Positions 57,263 through 64,000 of a DNA stretch of 64,000 nucleotides are shown here, one piece after another. A model generated the notes under the pieces. That model was not told the origin of the DNA. It did no database searches and worked only from the letters and a program-made list of their open reading frames with translations. This DNA is from Sphingomonas profundi (GTDB taxonomy: Bacteria; Pseudomonadota; Alphaproteobacteria; Sphingomonadales; Sphingomonadaceae), in the NCBI RefSeq assembly GCF_009739515.1, contig NZ_CP046535.1, positions 1,054,001 through 1,118,000 on the forward strand. Reading direction: 5' to 3'. Within the stretch, counting starts at the first letter, position 1. The number at the start of each line of letters is the position of its first letter. A program made the position numbers and the translations under genes.

Positions 57263-58205
57263 GGCCGGCCTTCGCCTCGATCGCGTCCCAGATCAGCGCC
57301 GGCGTATCCGTGCCGTTGAACCGATCGATCGCGACGATGCCGGTGGGCGAGGTGACGTTGATCTCGGTCAGGTAGCCGGCGATCACGTCTATGCCGACGA
57401 ACAGCAGGCCGCGCCGGGCGAGTTCCGGGCCGAGCGCCTCGCAGATCTCATGCTCGCGCGGGGTGAGATCGGCCTGCGCGCCCGACCCGCCGACGGCGAG
57501 GTTGGAGCGGATCTCGCCCGGCTTGGGCAGGCGGTTGACGGCGCCGGCGGCCGTGCCGTCCACCAGCACGATCCGCTTGTCGCCCTTTGAAACGTCGGGG
57601 AGGAAGGCCTGCACCATGAACGGCTCGCGCCACACCTGGCCGAACAACTCGGTGAGCGCGGCGAGGTTCGCATCCTTCCTGCCGACATGGAAGACGGCCG
57701 AGCCGGCATTGCCGTAGAGCGGCTTGACGACAACCTCGCCATGCTCGGCATGGAAGGCGCGCGCATCTTCCAGCCGCCGCGTGATGAGGGTGGGCGGCAT
57801 GAACTGGGCATAATCCAGCACGAACAGCTTCTCGGGCGCGTTGCGCACCGATTCAGGATCGTTGACCACCAGCGTGCGGTGGCGGATCCGTTCCAGCAGG
57901 TGGGTGGCGGTGATGTAGGCGAGATCGAACGGCGGATCCTGCCGCATCAGCACGACATCCACGTCGTCCGCGAGGTCCAGCGTCTGCCACGCGCCATAGT
58001 CGTGATGCGCCCCGCCGACGCGCTGCACGGTTACGGGTCGCGCCGGCGCCGTGACCCGCCCGTCGCGATAGCTGAGATCGCCGGCGGCATAGTGAAACAG
58101 CCGGTGGCCGCGCGCCTGCGCGCCGAGCATGATCGCGAAGGTGGAATCGCCCGCGATGTTGATCGTTTCGAGCGGATCCATCTGGACCGCGACGGTGAGG
58201 GACAT
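57255..58205 (-). CDS. gshB: Glutathione synthetase
   Basis: Joins gamma-glutamylcysteine and glycine with ATP. The 316-residue ATP-grasp enzyme has VAVQMDPLETINIAGDSTF, VLMRQDPPFDLAYI, VVKPLYGNAGSAVFHV, RLPKPGEIRSNLAVGGSG and LTEINVTSPTGI, all typical of the proteobacterial enzyme. It is first in a gshB-dedA minus-strand pair. Confidence 0.97.
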   Translation of the reverse strand: MSLTVAVQMDPLETINIAGDSTFAIMLGAQARGHRLFHYAAGDLSYRDGRVTAPARPVTVQRVGGAHHDYGAWQTLDLADDVDVVLMRQDPPFDLAYITATHLLERIRHRTLVVNDPESVRNAPEKLFVLDYAQFMPPTLITRRLEDARAFHAEHGEVVVKPLYGNAGSAVFHVGRKDANLAALTELFGQVWREPFMVQAFLPDVSKGDKRIVLVDGTAAGAVNRLPKPGEIRSNLAVGGSGAQADLTPREHEICEALGPELARRGLLFVGIDVIAGYLTEINVTSPTGIVAIDRFNGTDTPALIWDAIEAKAGRG

Positions 58206-58280
58206 GTGCCGGCCTTCCTGCCTGTGTCGGCGGGGAGGTAGAGGGCGGGCCGGGGAATGTCACCCCGCAGGCCGCCCGAT

Positions 58281-58301
58281 GCCGGCGCGTCGCGCGCCGG
58301 C
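58281..58301 (-). terminator. Possible terminator hairpin after the coiled-coil gene
   Basis: A 9-bp perfect GC stem GCCGGCGCG/CGCGCCGGC with a TCG loop, 22 bp past the stop at 58324 (minus strand). There is no U-run, so the evidence is moderate. Confidence 0.4.
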
Positions 58302-58323
58302 CTCAGGCTGCCTGCGCCGCGGA

Positions 58324-58974
58324 TCAGTTGCTGGTGGTGACGGTGGTCGTCGTCTTCTCGACGACGGCCGGCCGCGCGGCGGGGCGGGCACGCGTCGTCT
58401 TGCTCGCAACCTTGCGGACGGGGCGCTTCACGGTCGTCCTGGTGCGGGCGGCTGCGGGGGCCGTCTTCACCGTCTCGGTGGTGACGGTGGTGGTGGCGGG
58501 CGCGGGTGCGGGCGCCACGACGACCGGCGGGGCGTTGCGCGCGGCCTCCGCATCGGCGTTGGCGCTGGCGGCGGCCTGCTCGGCGGCATCGGCGCGGGCG
58601 TTGGCGGCGGCGGCCTGCTGCTGCGCGTCGGCGGCGGTCGCGGCATTGACCTGCGCGGCGGCGTCGGTGCGCTGCTGGACGCGGCCGATCGCGGTATCCG
58701 CCGCCTGCTGCGAGGCGATCGCGGCCTGGATGGCCTTCTGCTCGTGCCCGCTCTTCAGCTCCTCCTGCGCCAACCGCAGCGAAGCCTGGGCGCGGGCCAC
58801 CGCGTCCGGCGTGACGTCGCCGGCCTTCACGCGCAGCGCGGCGTCGATCTTGCCCTGCGCCTCTGCGATGGCGGCGCGGGCGCGCTCCTCGTCGCCGGCC
58901 AGGGCCGGGGCGGCGACCAGCAGCAGCGCGGAGGCGGCGGCCATGCCGCGCAGGGTCAGTCGAAGGGTGCGCAT
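58324..58974 (-). CDS. Periplasmic coiled-coil protein, DUF4398-like
   Basis: A 216-residue protein with a signal peptide (MRTLRLTLRGMAAASALLLVAAPALA). The Ala/Gln-rich helical region (about residues 30-145, EERARAAIAEAQGKIDAAL.., SLRLAQEELKSGHEQKAIQAA) is of the DUF4398 type. The C-terminus is Ala/Pro/Thr/Lys-rich (about 150-216) with KTAPAAARTRTTVKRPVRKV, probably binding envelope polymer. Function unknown. Confidence 0.78.
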   Translation of the reverse strand: MRTLRLTLRGMAAASALLLVAAPALAGDEERARAAIAEAQGKIDAALRVKAGDVTPDAVARAQASLRLAQEELKSGHEQKAIQAAIASQQAADTAIGRVQQRTDAAAQVNAATAADAQQQAAAANARADAAEQAAASANADAEAARNAPPVVVAPAPAPATTTVTTETVKTAPAAARTRTTVKRPVRKVASKTTRARPAARPAVVEKTTTTVTTSN

Positions 58975-59058
58975 CGTTCTTCCTTTCGAAACGGGTGCGC
59001 ATCAAACCGGCCCGGACGGTTGCGGTTCCCGCAAGCGCGAGCGCGGCGATGGGCCGTC

Positions 59059-59427
59059 CTAGCCAATCCAGGCATTCTCTATGTGGCGCAACGGCTTGCC
59101 CGGCGCGACGAGGATCACGTCGATGCGGACATCCTCGCCGGCCGCCGCATAGGTGGGGATGAGGATCTCGGTCGCCGCCGCGACGCGGGCGAGGCGGCGC
59201 TCGTCGATCGCGAAATCGAGTTCGGCGGCGGTGGCGCGCGTCTTGACCTCGACGAAGGCGATCAGTCTGTCCCGCCTAGCGATCAGGTCCACCTCGCCGG
59301 CGGGCGTGCGGACGCGGGTGGCGAGGATCGTCCAGCCGTGGCGGCGCAGGTGGAGCGCGGCCTCGTCCTCGCCGGCGCGGCCGCGCCGCTCCGCGCGCTG
59401 GCGGGCGGGCGCAGGCGGCGGCTTCAC
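59059..59427 (-). CDS. YraN family endonuclease-like protein (UPF0102)
   Basis: A 122-residue protein with the restriction-endonuclease-like fold. [19 protein letters not shown] is followed by the catalytic region [21 protein letters not shown] (E-x-D..E-x-K). Members are linked to processing of DNA taken up or released by RsmI partners, but the role is unproven. The GTG at 59427 overlaps the rsmI stop by 4 bp (GTGA), fixing the start. Confidence 0.92.
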   Translation of the reverse strand: MKPPPAPARQRAERRGRAGEDEAALHLRRHGWTILATRVRTPAGEVDLIARRDRLIAFVEVKTRATAAELDFAIDERRLARVAAATEILIPTYAAAGEDVRIDVILVAPGKPLRHIENAWIG

Positions 59428-60272
59428 TCCGCGTCCCGCAGCGCCATCGCGCGGGCGTAGAGATCGCGGCGGGGAAGGCCGGTGGCCCTCGCCACCTCGC
59501 CGGCGGCCCGGGCGGTAGGCAGGCGCGTCATCGCCTCGACCAGCGCGGCATCCACGTCCGCCGCCTCCGGCGCCGCCGCCTCGCCCGGCGGCCCGACGAC
59601 GATCACGATCTCGCCGCGCGGGCCGCCTTCGGCATAGCGGGCGGCGAGGGCGGAGAGGGTGTCGGTGACGCACTCCTCGAACGCCTTGCTGATCTCCCGC
59701 GCGACGGCCGCCTCGCGATCGCCGAGGCCGGCGGCCAGCGCCGCGAGCGTGGCGGGCAGGCGCGGACCGCTCTCGTACAGGATCAGGGTGGCGCGGATCG
59801 CCGCCACCTCGGCGATGGCATCGGCGCGCGCCTTCTCCTTGGGCGGCAGGAAGCCGAGGAAGAAGAAGCGGTCGGTCGGCAGGCCGGCCAGCGTGAGCGC
59901 GGCGACGGCGGCGCACGGGCCGGGGATGGTCACGACGGGATGGCCGGCGGCGCGCGCATCGCGCACCAGCTTGAAGCCGGGATCGGAGATCAGCGGCGTG
60001 CCCGCATCGGAGACGAGCGCGATCGCCGCCGTTCCCAGCCGCGCGACCAGGCCGGGGCGAACCTGATCGGCATTGTGATCGTGATAGGGTGCCATCGGCC
60101 GCTTCACGCCGACGTGATGGAGCAGCCGCGCCGTCACCCGGCTGTCCTCCACCGCGATCAGATCGGCCCGCGCCAGGATCGAGGCGGCGCGCGGCGACAG
60201 GTCGGCGAGATTGCCGATCGGCGTGGCGACGATATAGAGGCCGGGTGAGAGCGGAGCGGAGAGGTCGTCCAT
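59424..60272 (-). CDS. rsmI: 16S rRNA 2'-O-methyltransferase RsmI
   Basis: Methylates C1402 (2'-O) of 16S rRNA. The 282-residue protein has [19 protein letters not shown] at the start, [34 protein letters not shown] motif, [17 protein letters not shown] and [11 protein letters not shown]. The ATG at 60272 ([10 protein letters not shown]) is chosen; an ATG at 60284 adds four residues. It is divergent from and only one base away from the LpoA-like gene. Confidence 0.96.
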   Translation of the reverse strand: MDDLSAPLSPGLYIVATPIGNLADLSPRAASILARADLIAVEDSRVTARLLHHVGVKRPMAPYHDHNADQVRPGLVARLGTAAIALVSDAGTPLISDPGFKLVRDARAAGHPVVTIPGPCAAVAALTLAGLPTDRFFFLGFLPPKEKARADAIAEVAAIRATLILYESGPRLPATLAALAAGLGDREAAVAREISKAFEECVTDTLSALAARYAEGGPRGEIVIVVGPPGEAAAPEAADVDAALVEAMTRLPTARAAGEVARATGLPRRDLYARAMALRDAE

Positions 60273-60282
60273 AATGCACGTC

Positions 60283-61458
60283 ATGGCAGAGCGTTCGCCC
60301 CTCCGGCAACTGCGGCGGATCGCGGGGATCGGCGCGGCGCTGATGCTGGGCGCCTGCCAGGTGGTGCCCAAGGCGCCACCGGCCAAGGCGCCGCCGCCGC
60401 CGGTCCCCGTCGCCCCGCGCGTCGACAGCGGATCGCTGCCGCAGGACGACGCGCGCAACCGCGTGGCGCTGCTGGTGCCGATCAGCGGGCCGAACGCGGC
60501 CGTGGGCCAGTCGATCGCCAACGCCGCCAACCTGGCGATCCTGGATACGGGCGGCGCGCGCGTGCGGATGACGATCTACGATACCGGGCCGGGCGCGGGC
60601 GCGGCGGCGGCCAAGGCGCTGGCGGACGGCAACCGCCTGTTCCTGGGCCCGCTGCTGGCCGAGGAGGTGCGCGCCGTATCCGCCGCCGCGCGGCCGGCGG
60701 GCGTGCCGGTGGTGGCCTTCTCCAACGATGTCAGCGTGGCGGGGGGCGGCACCTTCCTGATGGGCTTCTCGCCCAGCCAGTCGATCGATCGGGTGGTGCG
60801 CTATGCCCGGTCGCGCGGCATGAGCCGGTTCGCCGCGCTGATGCCCAGTGGCGCCTATGGCCGCAACGCCTCCAACGTGCTGCTGCGATCGGCCGAGGCG
60901 GCGGGCGGCACCGTCGTGTCGATGCAGACGTTCGATCGCAGCCCCAAGGCGCTGGCGGCGGCCGTCGCCAGGCTGAAGCCGGCCAGCGGCGAGAGCTACG
61001 AGGCGGTGCTGATCGCGGACAGCGGGCGCATCGCCGCGCAGGCCGCGCCGCTGCTGCGCCGGATGGGGCCGGTGCAGATCCTCGGCACCGAATTGTGGAA
61101 TGCCGAGCCGTCGCTGGCGGCGACGCCGGCGATGGGCGGCGCGTGGTTCGCCAGCGTGCCCGATGCGATGTACCGCCAGCTGGGTACCAAATATCGCGCC
61201 CGCTTCGGCAAGGGGCCGTACCGCCTCGCCAGCCTGGGCTATGATGCGGTGCTGCTGACGGTGCGGATCGCGGCACAGTGGAAGGCGGGCTCGCCCTTCC
61301 CGACGCGGATGCTGACGGACAAGGGCGGCTTCTCCGGCGTGGACGGCGCCTTCCGCTTCGGCGCGGACGGCATCGCCGAGCGATCGCTGGCGATCCACCA
61401 GATCGGGCCGGGCGGGGCGACGGTGATCGCGCCGGCACCGCGCGGCTTCGGCAATTGA
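60283..61458 (+). CDS. LpoA-like penicillin-binding protein activator
   Basis: A 391-residue lipoprotein (lipobox LMLGAC) of the periplasmic-binding-protein fold, related to LpoA/LppC, which activates PBP1A at the outer membrane. A Pro/Ala linker ([16 protein letters not shown]) follows the lipid Cys, then [27 protein letters not shown] and later [16 protein letters not shown]. The start is ATG 60283 ([10 protein letters not shown]); an ATG at 60274 would add three residues. It shares a very tight divergent start with rsmI. Confidence 0.88.
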   Translation: MAERSPLRQLRRIAGIGAALMLGACQVVPKAPPAKAPPPPVPVAPRVDSGSLPQDDARNRVALLVPISGPNAAVGQSIANAANLAILDTGGARVRMTIYDTGPGAGAAAAKALADGNRLFLGPLLAEEVRAVSAAARPAGVPVVAFSNDVSVAGGGTFLMGFSPSQSIDRVVRYARSRGMSRFAALMPSGAYGRNASNVLLRSAEAAGGTVVSMQTFDRSPKALAAAVARLKPASGESYEAVLIADSGRIAAQAAPLLRRMGPVQILGTELWNAEPSLAATPAMGGAWFASVPDAMYRQLGTKYRARFGKGPYRLASLGYDAVLLTVRIAAQWKAGSPFPTRMLTDKGGFSGVDGAFRFGADGIAERSLAIHQIGPGGATVIAPAPRGFGN

Positions 61459-61474
61459 GGCGGAGAGAGACGCG

Positions 61475-63415
<1,941 letters not shown>

Positions 63416-63417
63416 CG

Positions 63418-63693
63418 GTGGCGGCGATCCGGCTGGTCGTTCGCGGCCGCGTCCAGGGCGTGTTCTTCCGCGACTGGACGGTACGGGCGGCGCGATCGGC
63501 CGGCATCGCCGGCTGGGTGCGCAACCGATTCGATGGCGCGGTGGAGATCCACGCCGAGGGCGACGCCGCGGCGCTGGACGACTTCGCCGCCGCCTGCCGA
63601 CATGGGCCTGAACGGGCGCGGGTGGACGCGCTGGAAGCGAATGACGCGACCGTTACCGGCGCTCAGATTTTCGAGCGGCGACCCGATGCCTGA
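63418..63693 (+). CDS. acyP: Acylphosphatase
   Basis: Hydrolyses carboxyl-phosphate bonds. The 91-residue protein has the complete signature GRVQGVFFRDWTVRAARSAGIAGWVRNRFDGAVEIHAEGD, with the catalytic Arg and Asn. The GTG at 63418 lies 2 bp after acs and gives the family's normal length; no ATG fits. Confidence 0.93.
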   Translation: MAAIRLVVRGRVQGVFFRDWTVRAARSAGIAGWVRNRFDGAVEIHAEGDAAALDDFAAACRHGPERARVDALEANDATVTGAQIFERRPDA

Positions 63694-63831
63694 TCGCTTC
63701 GCGCCCGCCGCCTGATCGCACCGCGCTCACCGGCTGAGCGCCGCGACGATCCGGCGGCGTGCCGCGACAATCGCGATGGAAAGCGCCACGACCCGGCTGC
63801 CATCGATCGCGCTTTGTTCTATACTGCGGCC

Positions 63832-64000
63832 ATGTCGGACGAGCCGATCAGCGACGAGGCGCCACGCACCCGCCGGATCATCCATGTCGACATGGATGCC
63901 TTCTACGCCTCGGTCGAGCAGCGCGACGATCCGGCCTTGCGGGGGAAGCCGGTAGCTGTCGGGGGCGGATCGGCGCGCGGCGTGGTGGCGGCGGCCAGCT
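63832..64000 (+). CDS. dinB: DNA polymerase IV (5' part)
   Basis: Error-prone Y-family polymerase for translesion synthesis. The visible 56 residues include [30 protein letters not shown], the catalytic Asp/Glu start and the conserved R..PVAVGG block. It runs off the right end of the window. A single GTTC half-site at 63816 is not enough to claim LexA control. Confidence 0.95.
   Translation, partial: MSDEPISDEAPRTRRIIHVDMDAFYASVEQRDDPALRGKPVAVGGGSARGVVAAAS

Noticed and set aside
63816..63819. SOS box upstream of dinB
   Set aside because: Only one GTTC half-site; no second GTTC at the 7-bp spacing used by alphaproteobacterial LexA.

Overview
The window is high-GC DNA from an alphaproteobacterium, most likely a member of the Sphingomonadaceae (Sphingomonas or a close relative). 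The support is GC-rich third positions throughout, tandem SciP/DUF1153-type cell-cycle regulators, a split B12-dependent methionine synthase behind an ArsR-methyltransferase regulator, hrcA-grpE near dnaK-dnaJ, a CIRCE-controlled groESL operon, an LpxO-like hydroxylase, and palindromic intergenic repeats (CTCATCCTGAGGAG, CCTCCCCGnnnCGGGGAGG, CCCCTCGACTnCGCTCGGGG) that I associate with sphingomonad chromosomes. Most of the window is core chromosome. There is no rRNA, CRISPR array, transposase or recognisable prophage.

Layout. 1-2.3 kb: mutT (partial), two Flp-type pilins and a Hint-domain protein. 2.6-2.9 kb: tRNA-Ser(TGA) and tRNA-Asn(GTT). 2.9-7.3 kb: moaA-nadK, a GGDEF/EAL protein and a small membrane protein. 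7.4-13.6 kb: mfd, sdhE and recG. 13.7-20 kb: a secreted Pro/Ala-rich protein, a YaiI-like protein, a DEAD-box helicase, a flavoprotein, tyrS and anmK. 20-21 kb: two tandem SciP-like genes. 21-28 kb: a surface-glycan group with a 1477-residue multidomain glycosyltransferase between two methyltransferases. 28-34 kb: a GNAT acetyltransferase, sppA, an LpxO-like hydroxylase and groES-groEL. 34-36 kb: two small lipoproteins and mlaA. 35.7-41.7 kb: the methionine operon (arsR-methyltransferase, metF, metH in two parts). 41.7-44.5 kb: rph-rdgB-hemW. 44.6-51.5 kb: the heat-shock cluster hrcA-grpE...dnaK-dnaJ, interrupted by a toxin/immunity pair and a PCuAC copper chaperone. 51.7-64 kb: a 27-aa membrane peptide, purB, a DUF484 protein and xerC, a DUF2501 protein, a Rieske oxygenase, dedA-gshB, a coiled-coil periplasmic protein, rsmI-yraN, a LpoA-like lipoprotein, acs, an acylphosphatase and the start of dinB.

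How the parts work together. Chaperone genes are split between two controls: CIRCE (HrcA) at groESL and an RpoH-like promoter at dnaK. The methionine-cycle genes form one transcription unit behind a perfect 16-bp palindrome that overlaps the regulator's start. Many gene pairs overlap by 4 bp (ATGA or GTGA: moaA/nadK, rph/rdgB, sppA/GNAT, rsmI/yraN, hrcA/grpE, arsR/metF), which fixes several non-obvious start codons.

Most notable observations. (1) About 135-bp palindromic elements are inserted in frame inside mfd and metH, adding roughly 46 residues to each protein. (2) A membrane-domain toxin with a DUF4258-like C-terminus and its candidate immunity gene sit between grpE and dnaK. (3) Two tandem SciP-like genes have a CtrA-like box in front of the second. 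(4) hemW has no in-frame start codon upstream of its Fe-S cysteines and lies next to a repeat cluster. (5) An LpxO-like hydroxylase is present in what appears to be a sphingolipid-making, LPS-lacking lineage. (6) A 27-residue membrane peptide gene has its own ribosome-binding site and terminator.
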